DNA from: GCA-2794515 sp033763335
GTDB lineage: Bacteria > Chloroflexota > Anaerolineae > Aggregatilineales > Phototrophicaceae
Assembly (NCBI GenBank): GCA_033763335.1
Contig: JANRKU010000124.1
Span: forward strand, 1-64,000
Length of the DNA stretch: 64,000 nt
Direction: 5' to 3'
Part shown: positions 8,692 to 16,508 of the stretch, one piece after another
How positions within the stretch are numbered: the first letter of the stretch is position 1
Layout: each line of letters begins with the position of its first letter
Notes under the pieces: generated by a model
Seen by the model: only the letters and a program-made list of their open reading frames with translations
The model's database searches: none
What the model was told of the DNA's origin: nothing
Program-made: the position numbers and the translations under genes

Positions 8692-9081
8692 TCACTCTAC
8701 TATTTTTTCTATTTCTTGTTGCAAATAGGCTTCTACCACCACACCAAATGCCCGCCATACCTCTGCACCATATTCGTCATACAGCACATAACTCGGATGA
8801 CCGGGCAAGGCGAGGGCATTAAAGGCAGTTTGCCCTTCTGCACCATCCATCGCGTTCAAAAAACGTACCGCTAACTGGTCTCCATACTGTTCTTCTAGCC
8901 CATACACGATGGGCGACATGGTTTGTCAAGGACTTCAGTTATCGATATAAAAAAATAAGAGGGTTGGCTTGCCTTTTTCGATGACCACCCCATCGCTGAT
9001 TTGTTTGTTCGGTGATGCGCCAGAACATGCCATCAACAACACGGCGGGAAGTAACCATAATGCCCATTTTAAGAATCGCAT
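8692..9081 (-). CDS. Candidate UxxU selenoprotein: thioredoxin-like lipoprotein with two in-frame UGA codons
   Basis: Seen: a continuous 130-codon frame, interrupted only by TGA at codon 49 (8935-8937) and codon 52 (8926-8928), ending at TGA 8692-8694. Residues 1-19 are a lipoprotein signal with lipobox (LLMAC, Cys19). The body has a thioredoxin pattern: strand TLLFFYIDN, then U-S-P-U at the CxxC position, helix QTMSPIVYGLEEQYG, then LPGHPSYVLY with a cis-Pro-type loop and a C-terminal helix. GGAGG at 9088-9092 sits six bases before ATG. Known: thioredoxin-fold proteins with Sec at one or both CxxC positions exist (SelL has UxxU). Inferred: both UGAs encode selenocysteine, giving an envelope-anchored diselenide/dithiol oxidoreductase. 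TGA is the ordinary stop elsewhere here, so a changed code is unlikely. Conventional gene calling would give only a 75-residue piece from Met 8919, which lacks a Shine-Dalgarno. Confidence 0.8.
8898..8914 (-). promoter_or_regulatory. Putative bacterial SECIS hairpin
   Basis: In the mRNA, a 6-bp stem GCCCAU/AUGGGC closes a five-base loop CGUGU. The stem begins 11 nt after the second in-frame UGA, as in E. coli fdhF. The loop has G at its second position, 19 nt after the second UGA and 28 nt after the first. Both distances fall within the 16-37 nt window that I recall as the consensus for bacterial SECIS elements, so one hairpin might serve both UGAs. Confidence 0.65.
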
Positions 9082-9087
9082 AACATC

Positions 9088-9092
9088 CCTCC
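9088..9092 (-). promoter_or_regulatory. Shine-Dalgarno deciding the selenoprotein start
   Basis: A perfect GGAGG, six bases upstream of ATG 9081. It supports translation starting at the lipoprotein signal peptide rather than at the internal Met at 8919, which has no such sequence. Confidence 0.75.
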
Positions 9093-9120
9093 AAAAAATT
9101 TATTAAATGCCCATTCGATT

Positions 9121-9149
9121 ATTATAAGGGGTGATGAAAACGGGCGCAA
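9121..9149 (-). promoter_or_regulatory. Likely sigma-70-type promoter of the selenoprotein-thioesterase operon
   Basis: TTGCGC (9144-9149) and a perfect TATAAT (9121-9126) separated by 17 bases, giving a start site near 9114 and a leader of about 33 bases to ATG 9081. Confidence 0.55.
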
Positions 9150-9252
9150 CCAGTTAGCCCCTTCAAAATTATATCCATGTTATGCTATCGTAGGGATTGG
9201 CATATAAGCATTCTATTTTTTAGCGATATCACAACACAAGGACATTTTACGC

Positions 9253-9762
9253 ATGACCCGCAAGACAATTTTCATCATTGGCATTATCACTGTTATTATC
9301 GCAGGGGGCATTATCGCCCTAACCGCCGCATTACCGCCCCAAAATCAACCCGCCTTTGATGTGGCAGTCCGTTTTATGAATTTGGCAGGCACAGGGCAAG
9401 ATGAAGGTGCGATGGCACTTTTAAGCGATGAGCTACAAGCCTACGTGACACAAAATTGCCCAGATAGCAGTGTTTCTGCTTGTATAGATGCCTATACACC
9501 GTCTGAGTGGGGCAATTTATTGCGCGATGGCGCGGCGGTTTATCGGCGTTCAATACGTGATGGTGATGCGTGGGATATTCAACTCATTGCCACCTACGAA
9601 AAAGATAAAGGATTTGCGGGGGTTTGTATTTATCACCGTGTAGAAGAAATCGCCCCCGATGATTGGCGTGTGACGGCATGGTCGGGATTCATCGCCTGTG
9701 ATGACCCCAATTCTGGATTGCCCAATTTACGCGCCAGTGATGCTGTAAATCGTGTGCCATGA
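9253..9762 (+). CDS. Membrane-anchored hypothetical protein, possible NTF2-like domain
   Basis: A 169-residue protein with an N-terminal transmembrane anchor or uncleaved signal (residues 5-27, rich in Ile) and an extracytoplasmic domain. The pattern FDVAVRFMNLAGTGQDEGAMALLSDEL resembles the start of SnoaL/DUF4878-type NTF2-like domains, but this is weak evidence. Three cysteines (in NCPD, SACID and GVCIY) plus one near the end could form disulfides outside the cell. AAGGA at 9238-9242 is the Shine-Dalgarno. The stop overlaps an ATG of the next frame (ATGA), so coupling with the next lipoprotein gene is likely. Function unknown. Confidence 0.6.
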   Translation: MTRKTIFIIGIITVIIAGGIIALTAALPPQNQPAFDVAVRFMNLAGTGQDEGAMALLSDELQAYVTQNCPDSSVSACIDAYTPSEWGNLLRDGAAVYRRSIRDGDAWDIQLIATYEKDKGFAGVCIYHRVEEIAPDDWRVTAWSGFIACDDPNSGLPNLRASDAVNRVP

Positions 9763-9773
9763 GGATAAAAGAG

Positions 9774-10250
9774 ATGAAAAATATCTGGTCGTTGCGGGCG
9801 CAACATGTTGCGCCCCTACAGACAACCATCATTATTTTAATTTTGGCGATGCTACTCACTGCCTGCGCTCAAATTGCGCCAGCACAACTGCCTCCACGCC
9901 TGATAGAACAGGAAAAAAATCTCCTCCCTACCCTATCTGCGCCGTTCACCATCACCCAAAACACCTATACAAATGAGATTTTTAGCACAACCTACCCAGA
10001 GGGGTGGCGGGTGGTCAGTTCTGCCAGTTTTGCGCCACCCTCTGCCGTATTCGTCTCACCAGATGAGCAACAAATCATCCTCATCACCACAGAAGCCAAT
10101 GCGACCCTATCCGCGCCAACCAGTGACATCCCCTATGACCAAATTTCACAGCAAAAAGGGGATATATGGATTATTGGGGTTGCCCCTGTGGATGAATGGG
10201 AAGCCTTCCTCATCGCCTATGAGGCAATCATTACGGCGCTTGATAGCTAA
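9774..10250 (+). CDS. Lipoprotein with palindromic repeat in its signal-peptide coding sequence
   Basis: A 158-residue lipoprotein. The lipobox is LLTAC with Cys31, preceded by a hydrophobic run. ATG 9774 is preferred because AGGA (9762-9765) lies eight bases upstream; an ATG at 9759 overlapping the previous stop is the alternative and adds five residues. The n-region is unusually long: residues 8-14 (RAQHVAP) are encoded by a perfect copy of the intergenic palindrome at 9796-9815. The mature domain has no recognised motif, although a TYPEGWRVV segment resembles the start of several lipoprotein beta domains. The 3' end overlaps the convergent sugar dehydrogenase gene by 20 bases. Confidence 0.65.
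   Translation: MKNIWSLRAQHVAPLQTTIIILILAMLLTACAQIAPAQLPPRLIEQEKNLLPTLSAPFTITQNTYTNEIFSTTYPEGWRVVSSASFAPPSAVFVSPDEQQIILITTEANATLSAPTSDIPYDQISQQKGDIWIIGVAPVDEWEAFLIAYEAIITALDS
9796..9815. repeat. Intragenic copy of the GGGCGCAACA palindrome
   Basis: A perfect 20-bp palindrome (GGGCGCAACATGTTGCGCCC) within the signal-peptide codons of the 9774 lipoprotein gene, identical to the cores at 11412, 60406 and 62745. Elsewhere in the window the family is found only between genes. Confidence 0.85.
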
Positions 10251-11343
10251 TCCGATAAACCACACCCGCGAAATCATCAGAGACGAGCATGGCACCATCG
10301 GGCATGACCAAAATATCTACAGGGCGACCCCATTCTTCGTCACCTTGTAACCAGCCATCGGCAAATATCTCATAGCTCACAGCAAAATTATCCACCACGC
10401 GCACCATCGTCACGCGATAACCCACTTTTTCGCTCCGTGAGCGTGACCCGTGTTCTGCGATGAAAACATATTCCTGATAGGCTTCTGGGAACATCTCCCC
10501 ATCATAAAAACGCATCCCCAAGGCGGCAGTATGCGCTTCAAGCAACTGCATAGGCGCGGTAAATTCACTACAATCACGTTGACCAAAGGCATCTTCGTTA
10601 TAAAATCCGCCTAAGCAAAATGGAAACCCAAAATGTTCGCCAATGACTGATACACGATTCAATTCATCTGGCGGAATTTCATCCCCCATCGCATCATTGC
10701 CATTATCGGTAAACCACAATTCGCCTGTTTCTGGATGCCAATCAAACCCGACTGTATTGCGGATTCCCTGCGCTACCACTTCAATCCCTGTGCCATCCAA
10801 ATTCAGGCGATGAATTGCCCCATACGGCACATCCACATCACAAATATCACATGGCACACCGACAGGCGCATAGAGCATGTTATCTGCCCCAATACGCAAA
10901 TATTTCCAGCCATGATGCGTATCTTGAGGGAAGCCATCATAGACCACGCTGGGGCGTGGTGGGCTATCGAGTTGGGCTTCAATATTATCGTAGCGGATAA
11001 TGCGGTTAATTTCTGCCACATACAGGCTTCCCTCATGGAATGCCACCCCATTGGGGCTATTGAGGTTGCTGGCGATGGTATAGCGCGATTCGGCAATATT
11101 ATCCCCATCAAAATCTACAAGGGCATAAACCACACCTGAATTGCGCGTCCCCACAAAAACCGTGCCATTATCTCCGACTGCTAATGACCGCGCCCCACGC
11201 ACATTATCGGAGTATATGTCTATACGAAACCCCTCTGGTAGCCGAATTTGGTCTAAATATACTTGGGCGGTGGGTTCTGCATGGGCAATTGAAACAGCAA
11301 AAAGCCCCATTATGGCTAAAAGTAAAAAACTCAATCGGTACAT
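10231..11343 (-). CDS. PQQ-dependent sugar dehydrogenase (soluble aldose / sorbosone dehydrogenase family)
   Basis: A 370-residue exported protein with a Sec signal (cleavage after about IAHA). It has the six-bladed beta-propeller pattern of the glucose/sorbosone dehydrogenase family: LPEGFRIDIY, ARSLAVGDNGTVFVG, LNSPNGVAFHEGSLYVAE, HHGWKYLRIG and WFTDNGNDAMGDEIPPDELN. Family members oxidise aldoses outside the cytoplasmic membrane with PQQ; the real substrate and electron acceptor are not visible. Many family members lack demonstrated activity, so this is a family call. The start has a GGAGATGATGA Shine-Dalgarno. Cysteines in the middle (CDICDV) are unusual and might bind metal or form disulfides. 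Confidence 0.85.
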   Translation of the reverse strand: MYRLSFLLLAIMGLFAVSIAHAEPTAQVYLDQIRLPEGFRIDIYSDNVRGARSLAVGDNGTVFVGTRNSGVVYALVDFDGDNIAESRYTIASNLNSPNGVAFHEGSLYVAEINRIIRYDNIEAQLDSPPRPSVVYDGFPQDTHHGWKYLRIGADNMLYAPVGVPCDICDVDVPYGAIHRLNLDGTGIEVVAQGIRNTVGFDWHPETGELWFTDNGNDAMGDEIPPDELNRVSVIGEHFGFPFCLGGFYNEDAFGQRDCSEFTAPMQLLEAHTAALGMRFYDGEMFPEAYQEYVFIAEHGSRSRSEKVGYRVTMVRVVDNFAVSYEIFADGWLQGDEEWGRPVDILVMPDGAMLVSDDFAGVVYRISYQAP

Positions 11344-11411
11344 TCATCATCTCCAATACATACAGATTCAATTTTTAGATTATCCCAAAATCATGGGGGG
11401 GTAATCTATAA

Positions 11412-11431
11412 GGGCGCAACATGTTGCGCCC
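11412..11431. repeat. GGGCGCAACA palindrome
   Basis: A perfect 20-bp palindrome upstream of the sugar dehydrogenase start and downstream of the VWA lipoprotein gene. Same core as the copies at 9796, 60406 and 62745. Confidence 0.85.
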
Positions 11432-11464
11432 AATTCTTTATCGATTGTATGTTGAGAAGCTGAA

Positions 11465-11481
11465 AGGGGCAATATGCCCCT
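11465..11481 (-). terminator. Small hairpin downstream of the VWA lipoprotein gene
   Basis: A 7-bp stem (AGGGGCA / TGCCCCT) with a three-base loop starts 13 bases past the stop of the minus-strand VWA gene. There is no T tract, so termination is only a possibility. Confidence 0.4.
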
Positions 11482-11493
11482 ATATATCCTATT

Positions 11494-13161
11494 TTATTGG
11501 TCGCTCAATCTCACAGCGACACGAATCATCTCAATCAGTTCTGCGACATCTTCATTTTCGCCCATATCGGCACTTTCGATGAGCGCCAAAACCGCGCCAT
11601 ACGTGCCATCTTCTGCCCAAAAACTCCCTTTGAGCAATTCGGCAAATTCCGCCACAGCTACTTGTACTTTGAAATTAGCAGGCGCTTCATCAAAACTGGC
11701 TAATACATCGGCAACCGTGATGGCGCGTTGTAATTCGACCACTTCGCGGGTTTCTGCATCTTCATAGCGGATATACGCAGTGGCAATTACACCCTCTAAA
11801 TTATCGCCTTCTTGGAGTGCAAGTTCATATAAAGCGGTCACGCTATGTCCTGCACCCACTTCGCCAGCATCCACTGTATCATTACGGAAATCTTCATCGG
11901 CAACGGCACGATTTTCATAACCGAGCAAGCGATAACGGTCTGTGATTTCTGGGTTAAAGTCTACTTGAATTTTGGCATCATACCCGATGACCTGTAAGGT
12001 GCTGGTAAGGTTATGCACGAATACACGGCGGGCTTCGCGGATATTATCCACATAATAATAATTGCCGTTGCCATCATTGGCGAGTTGTTCCATCAACACA
12101 TCGTTATAATTACCCATGCCAAACCCGATGGCGCTCATGGTAATACCTGCTTCTACGCCTTCTTTGATGGTGTTCAAGATGGCATCGGGTCCTGTATTGC
12201 CGACATTGGCAACGCCATCGCTCAATAAAATCACACGGGTATTTTCGCCCTCGCGCAAATTCTCACGCGCCACTTGATAGCCCAAATTTAAGCCTGCTTC
12301 GGCATTGGTACTACCTTCAGATTGCAGATTATTGATAGCTGTGAGCAAGGTATCTTTTTCGCTGGCAGGAGTAGGTTGCAAAACCACACGGCTGTTATCG
12401 GAATACACCGCAATCGCCACACGGTCATCTTCGCGGAGTTCATTAACGAGCAAGGCGAGTGTCTCTTTGACCAATCCGAGCCGATTTTCCATGTCCATAC
12501 TGCCCGACACATCAATCACAAAGATGAGCAAGGTGGGTTGGCGGTCTTCTGGGGAAATATACTTGCCCTGAATCCCAACGCGCAACACATAATGACCATC
12601 ATAGCCAAATGGGGCTGGCGCGGCATCCAGATAAATCCCGAATGTTTCATCTGATGGTGATTCATAGCCCGCATCAAAATAATTGACAAATTCTTCAATA
12701 CGGATTGCTTCATCTGGGGGATATTGGCTTTGCCCAATGAGGTAATTTCTGGCGACTGTATAGGATGCGGTATCTACATCCATCGCAAAGGTGCTGAGGT
12801 TATCATCTTGAGTATCAATAAAGGGGTTAACACCATAATCTTCAAATTGCATATCAATGGGTGTTGGGACGGGTTGATTCCCTTGATTAGGTGGTGGAAC
12901 AGCGCCTACAGGAGCGCCACCTGTTGGTGCGGGAGCAACTGCCATTACATTGGGGGGAAGCGACTCGGCGGATGTTTGGCGTTGCATGAGACCATCATCT
13001 GCAACAATTTCTTGTTCAAGCACAGGTGCTTCTGCGGGTTGATTTTGTGTGGTTTGGGCGCTATTAGCGGGGATGGTGACTTCACTCGCAGGCGGTGAAC
13101 ATGCCACCATCAATAAGGCGATTAATGCAATCAGTAAAAATGTTGTTGCTTTATGAAACAT
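11494..13161 (-). CDS. VWA-domain lipoprotein of the YfbK family
   Basis: A 555-residue lipoprotein (lipobox LMVAC, Cys21). Order: a low-complexity Pro/Ala/Gln linker (about 25-105); a YfbK N-terminal domain (LSTFAMDVDTASYTVARNYL, about 120-175); a von Willebrand A domain with the MIDAS motif DVSGS (217-221) and later metal-site Thr/Asp segments (GSTNAEAGL, LLSDGVAN); and a C-terminal YfbK/DUF3520-type domain ending in VAEFAELL. It is probably anchored to the outer face of the cytoplasmic membrane and binds a protein ligand in a metal-dependent way; the partner is unknown. The frame extends 25 codons upstream, but the lipoprotein signal and a GAGAAA Shine-Dalgarno fix ATG 13161. Confidence 0.85.
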   Translation of the reverse strand: MFHKATTFLLIALIALLMVACSPPASEVTIPANSAQTTQNQPAEAPVLEQEIVADDGLMQRQTSAESLPPNVMAVAPAPTGGAPVGAVPPPNQGNQPVPTPIDMQFEDYGVNPFIDTQDDNLSTFAMDVDTASYTVARNYLIGQSQYPPDEAIRIEEFVNYFDAGYESPSDETFGIYLDAAPAPFGYDGHYVLRVGIQGKYISPEDRQPTLLIFVIDVSGSMDMENRLGLVKETLALLVNELREDDRVAIAVYSDNSRVVLQPTPASEKDTLLTAINNLQSEGSTNAEAGLNLGYQVARENLREGENTRVILLSDGVANVGNTGPDAILNTIKEGVEAGITMSAIGFGMGNYNDVLMEQLANDGNGNYYYVDNIREARRVFVHNLTSTLQVIGYDAKIQVDFNPEITDRYRLLGYENRAVADEDFRNDTVDAGEVGAGHSVTALYELALQEGDNLEGVIATAYIRYEDAETREVVELQRAITVADVLASFDEAPANFKVQVAVAEFAELLKGSFWAEDGTYGAVLALIESADMGENEDVAELIEMIRVAVRLSDQ

Positions 13162-13244
13162 GATTTTTCTCCCAAAACTATATTGACGATTTGTTTTCAT
13201 AACGCTTTGGGAGAGAGAATTGTTCCATTCAAGCAATTGTTGGT

Positions 13245-14036
13245 CTATTTACCCTTCCATTGGGGTTTTTCTTTGAGCAACATGGCTTGTGCGCCTGTGG
13301 CAAAATCTTCTGTGCGAATGAGGATGCTTTGCGCCCATGCTTCCATCTGCAAGCCTCTTTCCACATCCACCAAATCATTGATAACCCGTTTGGCATAACT
13401 CACCGCGAGGGGCGCACAACCCGCCAATTCATCCGCAAATGCACACCCTTTGGCATATAACTCGTCTGCACTGGTTACTTGATTCACAATCCCCCACCGT
13501 TCCCCATCTTCCGCGCTAAATGTGCGCCCTGTGAGGATGAGTTCTTTTGCCCGACCAATGCCTACCAAACGGGTGAGGCGGGTTGTGCCACCCACATCGG
13601 GAATCAATCCCAAGCGGGTTTCTGGCAATCCCATTTGTGTCCCCCCAGATGCCAACCGAAAATCACACGCCAGCGCCAATTCAAACGCCATACCAATGCA
13701 ATACGTGTGCATGAGGACGATGGTTGGGTGACGACTGCGCTCAAATTTGCCCAAAATCCGTTGATAGGTCGCTGTGAGGGAAAAAAGATGCTCGCGCCAG
13801 CCTTCTCCAAAGACGGCTATCATGTCATTAAAGCCCATCAGGTCAATTCCGGCAGAAAATCCCTTCCCTTCTGCGCGGATGATGACCGCACGAACATCTG
13901 CTAAATTTTCGGCTTGGTCTATGGCAGTTTCTAGCCCGTGCATGAGTTCCCAATTCATCGCATTACGTTTATCGGGACGGTTGAGGATGATTTCAAAAAT
14001 ATGACCATTTTGTTGGGTGAGTACCAGTTCAGACAT
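13245..14036 (-). CDS. Enoyl-CoA hydratase/isomerase family protein (crotonase)
   Basis: A 263-residue crotonase-fold enzyme. The oxyanion-hole motifs are AEGKGFSAGIDLMGF and the IGMAFELALACDFRLA block. A catalytic Glu is likely in LPETRLGLIPDVGGTTRL. The general reaction is addition of water to, or isomerisation of, a trans-2-enoyl-CoA in fatty acid or aromatic degradation; specificity cannot be read. AAAGGA lies upstream of the ATG. An acyl-CoA dehydrogenase gene lies in the window at 20488 but is not adjacent, so a shared pathway is only plausible. The upstream neighbour is a J-domain gene 21 bases away on the same strand. Confidence 0.85.
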   Translation of the reverse strand: MSELVLTQQNGHIFEIILNRPDKRNAMNWELMHGLETAIDQAENLADVRAVIIRAEGKGFSAGIDLMGFNDMIAVFGEGWREHLFSLTATYQRILGKFERSRHPTIVLMHTYCIGMAFELALACDFRLASGGTQMGLPETRLGLIPDVGGTTRLTRLVGIGRAKELILTGRTFSAEDGERWGIVNQVTSADELYAKGCAFADELAGCAPLAVSYAKRVINDLVDVERGLQMEAWAQSILIRTEDFATGAQAMLLKEKPQWKGK

Positions 14037-14057
14037 AATAATTTTTTCCTTTTTTAT

Positions 14058-14810
14058 CTATAAACCTTCTGCATCATCTATCGCTTTGATGATAATGGCA
14101 TACGCGATATTCAATTCTTGCATACGTTGATGCGCTTGCCTATCATCACTTAAATCGGGATGATATTGCCGTGCCAATCCGCGATAGGCACGCTTAACCG
14201 TCTCACGGTCTGCGCCAACAGCCACTCCCAATAGCGTAAAATAAACATCCAATGGGCTGGTTGGACGTGCCAATTTTTCTGCCCGTTCCCGATGATAACT
14301 TTCTGGGTCGCCATCAAATGTGGCAATGCGCCATGTGCCATGAAGCCCATGAACAGGTGTGGTAATGGTGCTACACCGCAATGCCCCCACATCTATGGGG
14401 TCGCCATAACGCACCACATGATAATCCTGATAGGGCTGAACATCAAAATAGACGGGGAAAATATAGAGTTGTTGCATATAAATTTTATAGGCATAAATGC
14501 GCCCACCATATACATCGCGCAAGGCATGATGCCACTCTTGCAAGATGATTTTTGAACCTGCATCGGGCAAAAGCATATCACACCACAAAATAAACAGGGT
14601 ATTATGCGCCATTTGGGTATTATCGCGCAAAATATGTTTGATTTCATAGGTAGGGATGGAGCTATCTATGAGGTGAATCATGAGTGATTCGCCCGTGATA
14701 AGTCGGACATGAATAATATCGCGCCCATCATGCAATATTTCATCTACAGCGCCCGCAATGCTCAATTCATTGACCAAATGCGCCCCAACATAATAGGTAA
14801 GTGTTCGCAT
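14058..14810 (-). CDS. Protein with a C-terminal J-domain
   Basis: A 250-residue cytosolic protein. The C-terminal 65 residues (about 185-250) form a J-domain: YFTLLGVAVGADRETVKRAYRGLA, then QYHPDLSDD with the HPD tripeptide needed to stimulate DnaK ATPase, and a following helix. The N-terminal 180 residues match no family known to me. Known J-domain co-chaperones often carry this domain at the N-terminus, so the C-terminal placement with a private N-terminal region is unusual. It may recruit DnaK to a specific client. AAAGG lies before the ATG. It is probably co-transcribed with the crotonase gene. Confidence 0.75.
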   Translation of the reverse strand: MRTLTYYVGAHLVNELSIAGAVDEILHDGRDIIHVRLITGESLMIHLIDSSIPTYEIKHILRDNTQMAHNTLFILWCDMLLPDAGSKIILQEWHHALRDVYGGRIYAYKIYMQQLYIFPVYFDVQPYQDYHVVRYGDPIDVGALRCSTITTPVHGLHGTWRIATFDGDPESYHRERAEKLARPTSPLDVYFTLLGVAVGADRETVKRAYRGLARQYHPDLSDDRQAHQRMQELNIAYAIIIKAIDDAEGL

Positions 14811-14904
14811 AATTGCCTTTTCTTTCGTGACTATCCCCTTTTCATTTTAACCGAAATATCCCCAAAACCCTATAAGCCCATGATGAAAAGTTAACCATTC
14901 TATT

Positions 14905-14932
14905 TTGAATTACACCCATCTTTCGTTATCAT
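14905..14932 (+). promoter_or_regulatory. Possible promoter of the beta-propeller lipoprotein gene
   Basis: TTGAAT (14905-14910) and TATCAT (14927-14932) with a 16-base spacer, about 40 bases before ATG 14975. The -35 match is only partial. Confidence 0.4.
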
Positions 14933-14974
14933 AGAGATAGTTCTGTTTGGCAATCATCAGAAAGGCTTTTTTGT

Positions 14975-16483
14975 ATGTCTCGAAAAAATATAACTTGGGT
15001 TATGGGATTAATGGTACTCTTATTTCTCGCATCTGCCTGTGGTGGCGGAGGTGCGGGCAATGGTGGCGCATTTTTGGTGTGGGTTGCTGATGGCGAATCT
15101 ATGACCAACATGCCCACAGAAGCACGCGGAATACTCGCCACCATGAACGATAAAGGCGAAACCGCAGAGCTTTTTGCGATTCCCGATAGCACCTCGCGGG
15201 TGATGGCGTGTAGTGACCAAGCTGTATCTCCAAATCGGCGCTTTTTTACCTTTTATGTTGGCAATAACACGGGCAAACTCTATGTGATGGATGGCGGAAA
15301 TGCCCCCAAAGAACTGGATACCACCGCCCCATTGACCTGTTTGGGCATGGGTACACTGCAATATTCACCCGATAGCAACCGTTTGGGTTATATCGTCTTT
15401 CAAGGAGATGCCATAGACAAAAAGTTGCCCACAGGCACATTTATCCAACGGGAAGCCTCTAGTGGCACAGAGCAAATCAGTTATGCCAACACAGCCGCCT
15501 TCGACATCACCAATTCTGCCAGCGCGTTTATCAGCCTATTTGAAGATTCCAATCGGCAGTTCAAAGAAGCGGCAATTTTTTATCGCACAAGTGATGCCCC
15601 ACAAGAAATCACCACCCTTTTTGCCGATGAAAATTGCCAATTCCGCAATGCCAAAGTGACCTTTGTGGGCGACAATCGGCTGGCGGTGTTGTTGGGGCAA
15701 GAATGTGTCCGCAATAGCACATGGAAATTTTATTTGGTAGACATTGCCAATAAAAATGCCAATCTCGCCCTATCGGGGGAAGTTGGGGGGCAATTTTTTA
15801 GCGATGCCGCACAAGGTGTCCTAATCGCATCACCCGATGGCGCAAATGTCTTTTTTACCATACAAGATGGGGTCGAAATCAATACCACGCGCCTCTATGC
15901 TGTAAAAATAGCCGATATTCAAGATGCAGAACCACGCCTCACCAGTGCGGTTATGCCCCGTCAACCCATTAATCGGATTTACGATTATTCTGTGCCAGCC
16001 GCCCCCGTTATATCGTATGACGGCAGATGGTTGGCTGTTGTGGGCAAAACACCCAATAACGATTATAGTGTCAATATCCTAGACTTAACCGCACCCGATA
16101 GCTTCCCCATCACCATCGGCGCAGGCAATCGCGGGGATGTGATTAGTGCCATTCGCTTCTCATCAGATAACAAACGTCTGTTTTATATCACAGGCGGGAA
16201 TGAAGGCGAAAATAATTCGCTTTTTTATGTAGATATAGCCACAGCCACAGAAACGCGGGTCATTCGGGGGCGCTTTACAGGGGATATTCTGCTCTCATCT
16301 GATGGCAATTCTGCCGCATTAATGGAATGGGAACTCACAGAAACAGCCCGCCAACCCAATATTTTGCATGTGAGCCTTGTGAATATTAGCAGTGGGCAAT
16401 CCACACGTCTTTTCAGTGGTGGCACTTTTGCCGATGGTGTGGTAACAGGGAGTCGGTTTGCTTATTTATTATGGTGGCGATAA
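14975..16483 (+). CDS. Beta-propeller lipoprotein (TolB/PD40-like repeats)
   Basis: A 502-residue lipoprotein with lipobox LASAC (Cys22), followed by a Gly-rich stretch. The mature part is beta-rich with repeated PDG/SDG-N turns (for example VSPNRRFFTFYVG, SPDGANVFFTI, SYDGRWLAVV, SSDNKRLFYITGG, SSDGNSAALM), the pattern of TolB/WD40-like PD40 repeats. That suggests a six- to eight-bladed propeller outside the membrane, typically a protein- or ligand-binding scaffold. No enzyme motif is seen. It is followed 25 bases downstream by a small membrane protein gene in the same direction; both proteins end in LWWR. Confidence 0.7.
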   Translation: MSRKNITWVMGLMVLLFLASACGGGGAGNGGAFLVWVADGESMTNMPTEARGILATMNDKGETAELFAIPDSTSRVMACSDQAVSPNRRFFTFYVGNNTGKLYVMDGGNAPKELDTTAPLTCLGMGTLQYSPDSNRLGYIVFQGDAIDKKLPTGTFIQREASSGTEQISYANTAAFDITNSASAFISLFEDSNRQFKEAAIFYRTSDAPQEITTLFADENCQFRNAKVTFVGDNRLAVLLGQECVRNSTWKFYLVDIANKNANLALSGEVGGQFFSDAAQGVLIASPDGANVFFTIQDGVEINTTRLYAVKIADIQDAEPRLTSAVMPRQPINRIYDYSVPAAPVISYDGRWLAVVGKTPNNDYSVNILDLTAPDSFPITIGAGNRGDVISAIRFSSDNKRLFYITGGNEGENNSLFYVDIATATETRVIRGRFTGDILLSSDGNSAALMEWELTETARQPNILHVSLVNISSGQSTRLFSGGTFADGVVTGSRFAYLLWWR

Positions 16484-16508
16484 TTGATTTGATTAGAAGG
16501 GATTGACG

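Noticed and set aside
8692..8919. A free-standing 75-residue protein beginning at Met 8919
   Set aside because: It lacks a Shine-Dalgarno, begins within a thioredoxin helix, and the same frame continues upstream through two TGAs into an SD-preceded lipoprotein signal.
8926..8937. TGA read as Trp (or Cys) by a changed genetic code
   Set aside because: TGA ends many unrelated genes here (for example at 1903-1905, 9760-9762, 28503-28505, 54014-54016 and 55084-55086), and the selenoprotein's own stop is TGA.
8926..8937. A decaying pseudogene
   Set aside because: Only the two redox positions are altered; the frame, signal peptide, SD, promoter and stop are intact. It remains the main alternative until sel genes are found.
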